The translations under genes and the position numbers were made by a program. Shown in pieces: positions 22,825 through 29,770 of a stretch of DNA of 64,000 bases. Source of the DNA: Amycolatopsis sp. 195334CR (GTDB taxonomy: Bacteria; Actinomycetota; Actinomycetes; Mycobacteriales; Pseudonocardiaceae); contig NZ_JAFJMJ010000003.1 in assembly GCF_017309385.1 (NCBI RefSeq), positions 124,001 to 188,000 on the forward strand. Reading direction: 5' to 3'. The notes beneath the pieces are model-generated. The model was not told where the DNA came from, did not search any database, and was given only the letters and a program-made list of their open reading frames with translations. Positions within the stretch are counted from its first letter, which is position 1. Every line of letters starts with the position of its first letter.

Positions 22825-23227
22825 CCGCCTTCGGCGGGGGAAGCCGCATCTCGCACCAGACGACCTTACCGGCGCCGCGCGCGAGCACCCCCCACCGCTG
22901 CGAAAGCCGTTCCACCAGTGCCAGTCCCCAGCCGCCGTCCGGGCCGCCGGTCTTCGGCCGCGGGGGCGCCGGGTTGCCGTCCTCGCACTCGATCCGGATG
23001 CCGCCGGGGGTGCTGGTGATGCTCAGGGTCGGCTTGCCACCGGCGTGGCGCACCACGTTCGCGACGAGTTCCGAGGCGATCAGCGTGGCGTCCTCGTAGG
23101 GCAGCGTGCCCCGCCAGGCCGACAGCACGCGGGCGACGAACCGCCGGGCCTCGCCCTCGGCGGTCAGGTCCGCAGGCAGCACCGTGGTGACCGGTCCCGG
23201 CGCCGCCGCACTGATAATGCTGTCCAT
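22817..23227 (-). CDS. RsbW-like anti-sigma-factor serine kinase
   Basis: A 136-aa GHKL ATPase domain. IASELVANVVRHAGG (about 49-63) is the N box and GGWGLALVERLSQRWG (about 97-112) the G box; both are intact. Proteins of this size in actinomycetes phosphorylate STAS antagonists and/or sequester SigB/SigF-type sigma factors. It is the first gene of an operon with the PAS kinase and bare receiver. Three STAS genes and several SigB/SigF-type promoters lie within a few kilobases. No sigma factor gene is in the window. Confidence 0.85.
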   Translation of the reverse strand: MDSIISAAAPGPVTTVLPADLTAEGEARRFVARVLSAWRGTLPYEDATLIASELVANVVRHAGGKPTLSITSTPGGIRIECEDGNPAPPRPKTGGPDGGWGLALVERLSQRWGVLARGAGKVVWCEMRLPPPKADG

Positions 23228-23285
23228 CGTGGTTCATCGTCCCCCGTCCGACGCAGCCCGGCTAGACGCAGCGGTCCCCGATCCA

Positions 23286-23303
23286 CTGATGCATTTGCAT
23301 CAG
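23286..23303. promoter_or_regulatory. Palindrome CTGATGCA-TT-TGCATCAG
   Basis: Perfect 8-bp arms with a 2-nt centre. It includes the stop codon of the NarL-type regulator and lies 59 bp upstream of the RsbW-like start. It could be an operator for the NarL-type regulator or a weak terminator. Confidence 0.4.
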
Positions 23304-23929
23304 TCGAGCAGGCCGCGGCGGCGGGCGATGGCGACCGCCTCCAGCCGCGAGTGCGCGCCGAGCTTCGCCAGCGCCCGCTGGGCGTGGTTGCGCACGGTGT
23401 TGCGCGCCAGGTGCAGCCGCCGGGTGATCTCCTCGACCGTGGCGCCCTCGGCGAACAGGCGCAGGATCTCGCGTTCGCGGGCGGTCAGCTCGGCCGGCGT
23501 GCCGCGGCCGGAGAGCCGGTCGATCACCTCGCCGAGCAGGACCGCGTCGAACACCATCTCCCCCGCCGCGGCGCGCCGGATGGCGTCGGCCAGCTCGTCC
23601 AGCCCGGCGGTCTTGGCCACCACCCCGGAACCGCCCGCCTCGACCACCCTGGTCGCCACCCCGGCGGTGACCTCGGCGGTGAGCAGCAGGACCTTGGGCG
23701 CGGCGGCGAGTTCGCGCAGGCGGGCGATCACCTCGATGCCGTCGCCGTCGGGCAGCCTGCGGTCGAGCAGCACCAGATCCGGGTGGGTCAGCTCGACCTC
23801 GCGCACCGCGGCGGCCACCGAACCGGCCCGCGCGGCGAGATCGATGTCGCCGATCCCGGCGAAGACGAGTTCCATCGCTTCCGCCACCATGTCGTGGTCT
23901 TCGACTAGTACGACACGGATAGCAGGCAT
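23300..23929 (-). CDS. NarL/LuxR-family response regulator
   Basis: A 209-aa regulator. The receiver has VVLVEDHDMVAEAM, LVLLDRRLPDGDG (phosphoacceptor Asp) and a conserved Lys in VVAKTAG. The C-terminal LuxR HTH (TAREREILRLFAEGATVEEI then NTVRNHAQRALAKLG) is complete. ATG 23929 is chosen because TAGCGT ends seven bases upstream (leaderless); the longer frame to 23998 lacks any start signal. It lies just upstream of the RsbW/PAS kinase/receiver operon on the same strand, so it may be the transcriptional output of that HisKA_3 kinase. Confidence 0.9.
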   Translation of the reverse strand: MPAIRVVLVEDHDMVAEAMELVFAGIGDIDLAARAGSVAAAVREVELTHPDLVLLDRRLPDGDGIEVIARLRELAAAPKVLLLTAEVTAGVATRVVEAGGSGVVAKTAGLDELADAIRRAAAGEMVFDAVLLGEVIDRLSGRGTPAELTAREREILRLFAEGATVEEITRRLHLARNTVRNHAQRALAKLGAHSRLEAVAIARRRGLLD

Positions 23930-24005
23930 CGCGGGAACGCTACCAGCCGGATCGGCGCCCAGCAGACCCACCAGGTCCCCCGGTGACCGGCCGTCCACAG
24001 CGGAA

Positions 24006-25515
24006 TCACCCCAGCCAGCCGGGCCGCTTGCCCTCCACGCGCGGCCACCGCCTGCCGAACTCCTCGTCCAGGCGCGCGCCGGCCAGCGCGTTGCGGCCGT
24101 GCAGCACGCCGAAGGAGAACGAGCTGTACCCGGCGCGGTCGGCGGCCACGGCCAGCGGTACCAGTTCCGCGCGGGCGACCACGCTGTCGTGGTGGTCGCC
24201 CAAGGTGGACTGGACCGCCTTGACCCGTTTGCGCCAGGCGTTGAGCTTCTTGCCCGCCACCGGGCGCACGGCGTCGGCGGTGTACCTGGCCTGCTTGGCT
24301 TTCTTGCGCACCTCGTGCAACGCGGTGTCGCGGTCGTCGGCGGTGTCCAGCGCCGCGACGGCCTTCCGCAGCCGCCGGTCGGCGCGGCGCACGGCGTGGC
24401 GCAGTTCGTCGCGGGCGGGCCGCTTCGCCTTCTTCGTCAGCGGCGGGTCGTCGAGCAGCGCGTCGAGCGCGCGCAGCAGAGCGAGGTAGCGTGGGCTGTT
24501 CAATGCGTCGAGCGCACCCGCCCGCACCCGCGCGGCCCGTTCCCCGCAGTAGGTGTCGAGGTACGCGCGCACCGGGCCGATGGTCAGCTCGCGCGGCAGC
24601 GCGGCCACCTGCTCGGCCAGTCCGGCGTGCAGCACTTCGTTGTCCCGCACCGGTCCCAGCTCACCGCCGAGCCACTTCAGCTCGTCGCGCAACGGCTGCA
24701 CGGCGTCGCGGTCGAGGATCCGGCGGAACGAGCCGAGCGCGCTGCGCAGGCGCCGCATCGCCACCCGCATCTGGTGCACCGAATCCTCGGCGTCGCGGCG
24801 GACCCCGGCGTCCTGGCGGCGCATCGCCTCGACCTGGGTGCGCAGGTAGTGCAGCACCACGTCGCCGGCGGAGGCCTTCTTCCCCGGTGCCGGGTACGAG
24901 GTCTCCGGCAACAGGTCGCCGATCAGCCGCCGCAGTTTCGACGGCCACTCCGAGCGCACCGCACCGGCTTCGGTGACCAGTTCGGCCAGCACGTCCAAGG
25001 TGCGGTCGTCGGCGTCGGGCGCCAGCTCGATCTCCAGTTCCCGCCACTGGTCCAGCCGCGCCACCGCACCGGCTGCCTCACCGGTTACGTGGTCGTCGGT
25101 CAGCGTCGCCAGCACGCGGCCGTCGGCGTCGGCCAGTTCCACCGAGTACCGCACGGTGCGCAGCCCGGCGATGCCGGTCAGCTCCTCACCGCGGCTGTGC
25201 CCGCGCACCAGCTCGGCCAGTTCGGCGGGCACTCCCCCGTCGGAATCCCCCAGCGGCGCGGTGATCTCCTCGCGCGAGTCCGGGCCGACCGGCAGCTTCA
25301 GGTGCCAGCCGTCGTCCCCGCCGCCGGTGCGCCGCCGCAGCGTCACCCCGGCGCGGGCCAGGTCGTAGCGGACGGTGTCGTAGTAGGTCGCGTCGAGTCT
25401 TTCCTCGGCCGGTTCGGACTGCCCTGCCACCGGGCCGCGCGCGGAGATCCGGGATGGCCAGATCCAGCGGGAAATCGAACTTCCGCTCGCGCTCCAGCGC
25501 GGTGCTCGTGCTCAT
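24006..25515 (-). CDS. CYTH-CHAD domain protein with an apparent 1-nt frameshift
   Basis: The CHAD and most of the CYTH domain form a 474-codon frame ending at 24006. The real N-terminus lies in another frame: ATG 25515 behind GGAGG begins MSTSTALERERKFDFPLD, which contains the ExExK (ERERK) signature of CYTH triphosphate tunnel enzymes. The frames join at a GC run, CCGCGCGCGG, near 25437-25442; removing one base gives a continuous protein of about 500 aa. The rest fits well (DATYYDTVRYDLARAGVTLR; CHAD helices VHQMRVAMRRLRSALG, LHEVRKKAKQARYTADAV). CHAD proteins bind polyphosphate granules, and the adjacent PhoU gene supports a phosphate role. Sequencing error and genuine inactivation are both possible. 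Confidence 0.8.
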
Positions 25516-25568
25516 CGGCGTCCTCCGTGTCGTTCAGCGTCGAACCGGTGTCGAACTGGCTCAGCGGC

Positions 25569-26213
25569 TCAGCCAGGCAGGGCACCCGTGGTGGCGAAAT
25601 CGGTCCGGCGGGCCACCGAGACCGCCTGGTCGGCGAACCGGCCGTAGAACCGGGCGAGCAGGGCCACGTTCACCGCCGCGGGCACCCCGTGGCGCCAGCC
25701 GTCACCGGTCACCTCGGCGAGCACGTGCTGTTGCAGCGCCTCGGCCTCGGCGCACGCCGCGCTCAGCTGCTCGAAGGCGGCGCACCCGGTTTCGCTGAGG
25801 AACACGCACAGGTCGTCGGCCATGCCCTCGGTGCACGCGGCGAGTTGTTCGAAGGCGGGCAGGAGGTCCTCGGGCACGGCGGGCTCGGGATGCGACCGCG
25901 CCGCTGTTTCGGCGATGTGCCTGGCGAGATCGCCCATCCGCTCCAGCCGGTCGGCGCAGTACACCGCGACCAGCACCATCCGCAGGTCCCCGGCCACCGG
26001 CGCCTGGAGCGCCAGCAACCGGTGCGCGGTGTGTTCGCACTCGGTGCGCGCGGAGTCGAGCAGCCGGTCGGTGCGGATCGCTTCGGCGGCCACCGCGGGT
26101 TCGCGCTCGAACAACGCGCGGTTCGCCAGGCGCAGTTCGGCCGCGGCCGTGGCGGACAACCGGATCAGCTGGACACCCAGGTCCTCGAGCTGCCCGTGAA
26201 AACGCTCCCGCAC
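25569..26213 (-). CDS. PhoU-family phosphate regulator
   Basis: A 214-aa protein of two PhoU three-helix repeats, beginning VRERFHGQLEDLGVQLIRLS. Conserved acidic/metal-binding patches are seen as VYCADRLERMGDLARHIAET (about 104-123, first repeat) and VALLARFYGRFADQAVSVAR in the second repeat. PhoU tunes phosphate uptake and PhoR signalling and limits polyphosphate build-up. GTG 26222 is an alternative start three codons upstream. A minus-strand SigB/SigF-type promoter lies immediately upstream, and the frameshifted CYTH-CHAD gene follows after 53 bp. That suggests a stress-induced phosphate/polyphosphate unit separate from any pst operon. Confidence 0.87.
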   Translation of the reverse strand: MRERFHGQLEDLGVQLIRLSATAAAELRLANRALFEREPAVAAEAIRTDRLLDSARTECEHTAHRLLALQAPVAGDLRMVLVAVYCADRLERMGDLARHIAETAARSHPEPAVPEDLLPAFEQLAACTEGMADDLCVFLSETGCAAFEQLSAACAEAEALQQHVLAEVTGDGWRHGVPAAVNVALLARFYGRFADQAVSVARRTDFATTGALPG

Positions 26214-26236
26214 CCGCCTCACCTCGCCGCCGTGGG

Positions 26237-26262
26237 TTACCCGATCGGGGCACCGGTCAAAC
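26237..26262 (-). promoter_or_regulatory. SigB/SigF-type promoter for phoU
   Basis: Minus strand: GTTT (26262-26259), 16-nt spacer, GGGTAA (26242-26237). The phoU GTG codons lie 15 and 24 bp downstream. It is back to back with a second GTTT-N15-GGGTTA motif that faces the ligase-like gene. Confidence 0.6.
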
Positions 26263-26270
26263 CGCGCGGG

Positions 26271-26295
26271 GTTTCGGCGGGCCCCGCGCGGGTTA
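26271..26295 (+). promoter_or_regulatory. SigB/SigF-like promoter for the ligase-like gene
   Basis: GTTT (26271-26274), 15-nt spacer, GGGTTA (26290-26295). The -10 is imperfect. The GTG start of the ligase-like gene lies 11 bp downstream, so the leader would be only a few bases. Confidence 0.45.
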
Positions 26296-26306
26296 TCCCT
26301 GCCCTC

Positions 26307-27266
26307 GTGCACACCCTGGACCACGACGGGCGGCAACCGCTACCGGTGTTCCTCCCGCCGATGCAGCCGAAACCCGGCACGCTGCCCCCGGTCGCCGAGG
26401 ACGAGGAATGGGCCTACGAACCCGATTGGGGCGGTCCGCGCACCCTGGTCCGGGTGCAGGACGGCCGGACCACCGTGCGGGAGCGCTCGGGCCGGGTGAT
26501 CACCGACGAGTTCCCGGAACTGCGCGATCTCGGCGCCCTGCTCGGGAACACCGAGGTCCTGCTGGACGGCCAGCTGATGACCTTCGAAGCCGGCCTGCCG
26601 AACCCGGCCGCGCTGCGGCGGCGCGGCAAGCGCCGCACCCCGGTCTGGTACCTGATCTCGGACGTGCTGCACCTGGACGGCACGCCGTGCCTCGGCCTGC
26701 CGTACCTGCAACGCCGCGACCTGCTCGCCGACCTCGCCCTGCACGGGCCCGCCTGGCAGACCCCGGACCACCAGCTCGGCGGCGGGGGCGCGGCCCTGCG
26801 CTCGGCGATCGGCCGCGGCCTGCCCGGTGTGCTCGCGAAACGGCTGAAAAGCCCGTACCAGCCCGGAAAACGCAGTCCGCACTGGCTCGCGGTGACCGGG
26901 ACCGGGGTGCAGGAGGTGGTGATCGGCGGCTGGCGCGCCGGCGGGGGTTCACGCGGCGGCACCTTCGGCTCGCTGCTGCTCGGCATCCCGCACGGCAGCC
27001 GGTTGCGCTACGTGGGCAACGTCGGCACCGGCTTCACCCACCGCGCGCTGGAAGTGCTGGCCGGGCGGCTGAACCGGCTCGAACGCAAGACCTCGCCGTT
27101 CCACTCGGTGCCCGAGCCGCAGGGCCGGGGTGCGCACTGGGTGCGCCCGTGCCTGGTCGGCGAGGTGGTCTTCCGCGGCTGGACGGACGCGGCCTGCCTG
27201 CGCACCCCGCGCTGGCGCGGGCTGCTGCCCGGCCGGGACCCGGGCGGTGTCGTCATCGGCGAGTGA
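26307..27266 (+). CDS. LigD-type ATP-dependent DNA ligase homologue lacking catalytic residues
   Basis: A 319-aa protein that aligns along its length with the ligase domain of LigD: nucleotidyltransferase part, then an OB-fold part (YVGNVGTGFTHRALEVLAGR, VRPCLVGEVVFRGW). The catalytic motifs are altered. Motif I, normally E-x-K-W-D-G, reads EPDWGG, so the lysine that forms ligase-AMP is Asp. Motif III DGE is DGQ. Motif IV EGVVAKR is PGVLAKR. The motif V lysines (W-x-K-x-K) are absent (WLAVTGTG). It cannot be a normal ligase; a DNA-end or nucleotide-binding role is conceivable. The GTG start follows a stress-type promoter and is divergent from phoU. Confidence 0.82.
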   Translation: MHTLDHDGRQPLPVFLPPMQPKPGTLPPVAEDEEWAYEPDWGGPRTLVRVQDGRTTVRERSGRVITDEFPELRDLGALLGNTEVLLDGQLMTFEAGLPNPAALRRRGKRRTPVWYLISDVLHLDGTPCLGLPYLQRRDLLADLALHGPAWQTPDHQLGGGGAALRSAIGRGLPGVLAKRLKSPYQPGKRSPHWLAVTGTGVQEVVIGGWRAGGGSRGGTFGSLLLGIPHGSRLRYVGNVGTGFTHRALEVLAGRLNRLERKTSPFHSVPEPQGRGAHWVRPCLVGEVVFRGWTDAACLRTPRWRGLLPGRDPGGVVIGE

Positions 27267-27277
27267 GCCCGGCGCGG

Positions 27278-27303
27278 GCATGGAACCGGGCCGCACTGGG
27301 TAC
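27278..27303 (+). promoter_or_regulatory. Weak SigB/SigF-like promoter for the DUF6328 gene
   Basis: GCAT (27278-27281), 16-nt spacer, GGGTAC (27298-27303). The -35 is only a G-N-N-T match. GTG 27313 lies nine bases after the -10, which would make a nearly leaderless mRNA. Confidence 0.35.
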
Positions 27304-27312
27304 TACGACCGG

Positions 27313-27810
27313 GTGAGCAGTCAGCCGGTCGCCGAGTCGCGTGACGAACAACTGGCGCGCAACGTCAGTGAACTGCTCGGCGAACTGCGGGTGGCGCAGG
27401 CCGCCGTGCAGTTCCTCTTCGGCTTCCTGCTCTCGGTCGCCTTCACCGATCTCTTCCGCGCCGCCAACGGGTTCGAGAAGGGCCTGCACCTGGCCGCGGT
27501 CCTGCTGGCCGCCACCTCCACCGCGTTGCTGGCCGCGCCCCCGGTCTGGCACCGGATGCTGTTCCGCGAGGGCAGGCGCGAGGAAATCCTGGCCATCGGC
27601 AACAAGTCGGTGCTGGGCGGGCTGATCTGCCTCGCCGCCGCGGTCACCGCGACGGTGTCGCTGATCGCCAAGGTCATCTTCGGCTCGGTCACCATGGCGG
27701 TGATCGGCCCGGCGGTGGGCCTGCTCTTCGGCGTGCTGTGGTTCGTGGTGCCCCACCACATCCGCCGCCGGCCCGGTGCGGAACCGGCGCCGACGGCGGA
27801 CGGGGAGTGA
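27313..27810 (+). CDS. DUF6328 family membrane protein
   Basis: About 165 aa from GTG 27313 (VSSQPVAESRDEQLARNVSE). The segment ELLGELRVAQAAVQFLFGFL is the family signature. Four hydrophobic helices follow: about 40-56, 68-88, 107-127 and 130-150. The cytoplasmic C-terminal tail is basic, then acidic (RRRPGAEPAP). The function of the family is unknown. An ATG at 27280 would add 11 residues, but it lies upstream of the likely -10 box, so 27313 is preferred. It is on the same strand as the ligase-like gene, 46 bp downstream, and convergent with the DUF4235 operon. Confidence 0.75.
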   Translation: MSSQPVAESRDEQLARNVSELLGELRVAQAAVQFLFGFLLSVAFTDLFRAANGFEKGLHLAAVLLAATSTALLAAPPVWHRMLFREGRREEILAIGNKSVLGGLICLAAAVTATVSLIAKVIFGSVTMAVIGPAVGLLFGVLWFVVPHHIRRRPGAEPAPTADGE

Positions 27811-27814
27811 AGCG

Positions 27815-28081
27815 CTACTCGTCGCCGGGCCAGTCGCCGGTCGCCTTGCGGTAGCCCTCGGCCCCGGCCCGGTCGACCGCGGCCTTGACCGCGCCGAAGA
27901 TGGCGCCCTGCACCGCGGCGGCGACCACCACCTCGGCCCAGCCGTACTTGGCGTCGGTGGCGTCCGGGGCGTCGTCCTCCCCGGAGACCCGGCGCCAGAT
28001 CTGCTTGAACAGCATGCTGGCGGCGATCCCGCCGAGGGAACTGACCACCAGGCCGAGCGGTTTGTACAACATCTTGTTCAT
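27815..28081 (-). CDS. DUF4235 domain protein
   Basis: An 88-aa small membrane-associated protein starting MNKMLYKPLGLVVSSLGGIA. The LYKPLG opening, a first hydrophobic helix (about 9-26), KQIWRRVSG and a second helix (VVVAAAVQGAIFGAVKAAVD, about 50-69) match DUF4235. The end is AEGYRKATGDWPGDE. Function unknown; these genes are typically found with DUF3618 and holin-X genes, as here. The ATG overlaps the DUF3618 stop (ATGA), making it the third gene of a coupled operon. Confidence 0.82.
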   Translation of the reverse strand: MNKMLYKPLGLVVSSLGGIAASMLFKQIWRRVSGEDDAPDATDAKYGWAEVVVAAAVQGAIFGAVKAAVDRAGAEGYRKATGDWPGDE

Positions 28082-28341
28082 TTCCGGCTCCTGCGCACGA
28101 TCAGCAGCACGATCAGGGCGAGCACCGCGGCGCCGCCACCGGCGACCGGCCACGGGTTGCGGCGCACCGACACCGCCGCCTGCTGAGCCTGTTCCTTGGC
28201 CCGCGCGGGCACGTTCACCTTGTGCGCCAAGGCTTCCACGGTTTCCCCGAGTTCCTGCCTGGTCAGTTCGATGTCCACCCGCGCCTGTTCGGCGTCGTGC
28301 GGGAACCCGGCTTTCTCGGCACTGCTCTTGCCGCCGCTCAT
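28078..28341 (-). CDS. DUF3618 domain protein
   Basis: An 87-aa protein. DAEQARVDIELTRQELGETV (about 16-35) is the DUF3618 signature, an amphipathic helix predicted to coil, and a single C-terminal membrane helix follows (VAGGGAAVLALIVLLIVRRS, about 66-85) with a basic end. Such proteins resemble membrane-tethered coiled coils of unknown role. Start and stop overlap the neighbouring genes by four bases each (ATGA), so translation of the three-gene operon is coupled. Confidence 0.85.
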   Translation of the reverse strand: MSGGKSSAEKAGFPHDAEQARVDIELTRQELGETVEALAHKVNVPARAKEQAQQAAVSVRRNPWPVAGGGAAVLALIVLLIVRRSRK

Positions 28342-28736
28342 GAGTGCACACTCTCCTTCAGCACCTTGACGTCGGTCCGCACGCTGGACATGGCTTCCTC
28401 CGGCACCGGCGGGGTGGCGCGCTTGAGCTGCGCGCGCCCGGCCAGCGCGGCGATCCCGGCCACCAGCAGCAGCGCCCCGGCCACGATCAGCGCGGCGGCC
28501 CAGCCCGGCAGCACCACCGCCAGGCCGAGCACCGCGGCGGCGACCAGGGTCACCACGGCGAGCACCGCGACGAACCCGGCCGCACCGGCCAGGCCGGCGC
28601 CCGCGCCCATCCTCTTGCCCTTGCGCTGGAGTTCCGCGGTGGCCAGGCGCATTTCGTCGCGGACCAGCCTGCTCAGTTGCTCGGACGCGTCCCCCACCAG
28701 CTGGGAGACCGAACGGTCGTCCTGGGTCTGGGTCAT
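28338..28736 (-). CDS. Phage-holin-like (actinobacterial holin-X, DUF1469) protein
   Basis: A 132-aa membrane protein. SVSQLVGDASEQLSRLVRDE then MRLATAELQRKGKRMGAG is the family's N-terminal amphipathic region. Two membrane hairpin helices follow (about 49-72 and 78-98), then a hydrophilic tail. Despite the name the family is not prophage-specific; it is a general membrane protein thought to act in envelope stress. ATG 28736 has GGGAGG upstream, and a minus-strand GATT-N16-GGGTAG stress-type promoter lies about 34 bp before it. First gene of the DUF1469-DUF3618-DUF4235 operon. Confidence 0.85.
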   Translation of the reverse strand: MTQTQDDRSVSQLVGDASEQLSRLVRDEMRLATAELQRKGKRMGAGAGLAGAAGFVAVLAVVTLVAAAVLGLAVVLPGWAAALIVAGALLLVAGIAALAGRAQLKRATPPVPEEAMSSVRTDVKVLKESVHS

Positions 28737-28769
28737 CGTTACTACCTCCCGTGACTTCCTGACCACCGG

Positions 28770-28795
28770 CTACCCCGGTCACCGGCCCCCCAATC
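28770..28795 (-). promoter_or_regulatory. SigB/SigF-like promoter for the holin-X operon
   Basis: Minus strand: GATT (28795-28792), 16-nt spacer, GGGTAG (28775-28770). This places the expected start near 28763, ahead of the GGGAGG Shine-Dalgarno of the ATG at 28736. Confidence 0.45.
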
Positions 28796-28800
28796 AGGCT

Positions 28801-28825
28801 GTTTGCCCGCTCCGGTGCCGGGTAC
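28801..28825 (+). promoter_or_regulatory. SigB/SigF-type promoter
   Basis: GTTT (28801-28804), 15-nt spacer, GGGTAC (28820-28825), 38 bp before the ATG at 28864. One of the two best matches in the island and divergent from the holin-X promoter. Confidence 0.7.
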
Positions 28826-28863
28826 CCGGACAACCGCAGGAAACCCGACAGGGAGGCGGAGAA

Positions 28864-29196
28864 ATGCCACAGCAAGCCTGGAGCGACAAACGAGAACGCC
28901 AGTACAAGCACATCAAATCGAGCCAGAAACAACGGGGCGCCAGCGAGGACCGCGCCGAGGAGATCGCCGCGCGCACGGTGAACAAGAACCGCGCGCAGTC
29001 GGGCGAATCCCAGCAGGCCAGCAAATCCTCCACCCGGGACGTCTCACCGCAGCACCGCGGTGGCAAGCGCTCGGGCAACCGCCAGGGCCCCGGCGGCCCG
29101 ACCAAGGAACAGCTCTACAACGACGCGAAGAAGCGCAACATCAAAGGCCGGTCCACGATGACCAAAAAGGAGCTGCAGCGCGCACTCGGCCGCTAG
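28864..29196 (+). CDS. Rho-N-like/plasmid-stabilisation-type small basic protein
   Basis: A 110-aa very basic, polar protein. MPQQAWSDKRERQYKHIKSS and SEDRAEEIAARTVNKNRAQS are typical of the family often called plasmid stabilization protein in actinomycetes. The C-terminal end (QLYNDAKKRNIKGRSTMTKK, then ELQRALGR) is a Rho-N/SAP-like helix-extended-loop-helix that may bind nucleic acid. GGAGG precedes the ATG. There is no plasmid context; the name is historical. A strong stress-type promoter lies directly upstream and a 16-bp-stem hairpin follows the stop. Confidence 0.75.
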   Translation: MPQQAWSDKRERQYKHIKSSQKQRGASEDRAEEIAARTVNKNRAQSGESQQASKSSTRDVSPQHRGGKRSGNRQGPGGPTKEQLYNDAKKRNIKGRSTMTKKELQRALGR

Positions 29197-29226
29197 GTCG
29201 TGAAACGCGCACTGGCGCCGCGAAAA

Positions 29227-29267
29227 ACGAAGGTGGCTTCCGAGGGTTCCCCGGAAGCCACCTTCGT
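29227..29267. terminator. Hairpin terminator (CGAAGGTGGCTTCCG family)
   Basis: Perfect 16-bp inverted repeat around a 9-nt loop, between the convergent Rho-N-like and SRPBCC genes. The arm shares the AAGGTGGCTT core with the hairpin at 20036-20092. Confidence 0.75.
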
Positions 29268-29278
29268 GTCCACTTGGG

Positions 29279-29740
29279 TCAGTTGCCGGGACGCGGCACG
29301 TCCCCGCGCCAGCCGCCGGTTTCGCGGCCCTGGTTCTCGATGAAGTCCTCGAACCGCTTCATGTCGCCCTTGATCCGGCGGTCGAGCACGCCCAGCTTGT
29401 CGCCGACGTTCTCCACGAAGCCCTCGGGATCGATGTCCAGCTGCGCGGTCACCCGCGTCCGGTTGTCGTCGATGCGGTGGAAGGTGATGACGCCCGCGTG
29501 CCGCGGCCCGTCGTCGGACCGCCACGCGACCCGCTCGTCGGGGTGCTGTTCGGTGATCGTGGCGTCGAACTCCCGTTCCGCGCCACCGATCTTCACCCGC
29601 CAGTGGGTGTGCGTGTCGTCGAGCTGCCGGACCTCCTCGACGCCTTCCATGAACTGCGGGAAGGACTCGAACTGGGTCCACTGGTTGTACGCGGTGGAAA
29701 CCGGTACGCCGACTTCCACGGTCTCGGTGATCGTGCCCAC
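29279..29740 (-). CDS. SRPBCC (START-like) family protein
   Basis: A 153-aa protein of the polyketide-cyclase/dehydrase-type SRPBCC fold (COG5637). ITETVEVGVPVSTAYNQWTQ, FESFPQFMEGVEEV and WRVKIGGAEREFDATITEQH mark the ligand-pocket strands. FENQ-type C-terminal helix residues (GDMKRFEDFIENQG) complete the domain. The ligand is unknown; stand-alone versions are common stress proteins in actinomycetes. The GTG start has GGAG six bases upstream. It lies 30 bp downstream of an MbtH-like gene. A GGGTAC element inside that gene's 3' end could also serve it. Confidence 0.83.
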   Translation of the reverse strand: MGTITETVEVGVPVSTAYNQWTQFESFPQFMEGVEEVRQLDDTHTHWRVKIGGAEREFDATITEQHPDERVAWRSDDGPRHAGVITFHRIDDNRTRVTAQLDIDPEGFVENVGDKLGVLDRRIKGDMKRFEDFIENQGRETGGWRGDVPRPGN

Positions 29741-29770
29741 CCTGTACTCCTCGATCGCGGTTGCGGTTGC

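Noticed and set aside
23106..27266. A 1386-codon open frame on the plus strand
   Set aside because: Only its end (from 26307) is a gene. The rest is antisense to the RsbW, NarL, CYTH-CHAD and PhoU genes and is kept open by high GC.
28338..29196. Prophage or plasmid segment suggested by holin and plasmid-stabilisation names
   Set aside because: These family names are historical. No integrase, terminase, replication gene or attachment site is present.
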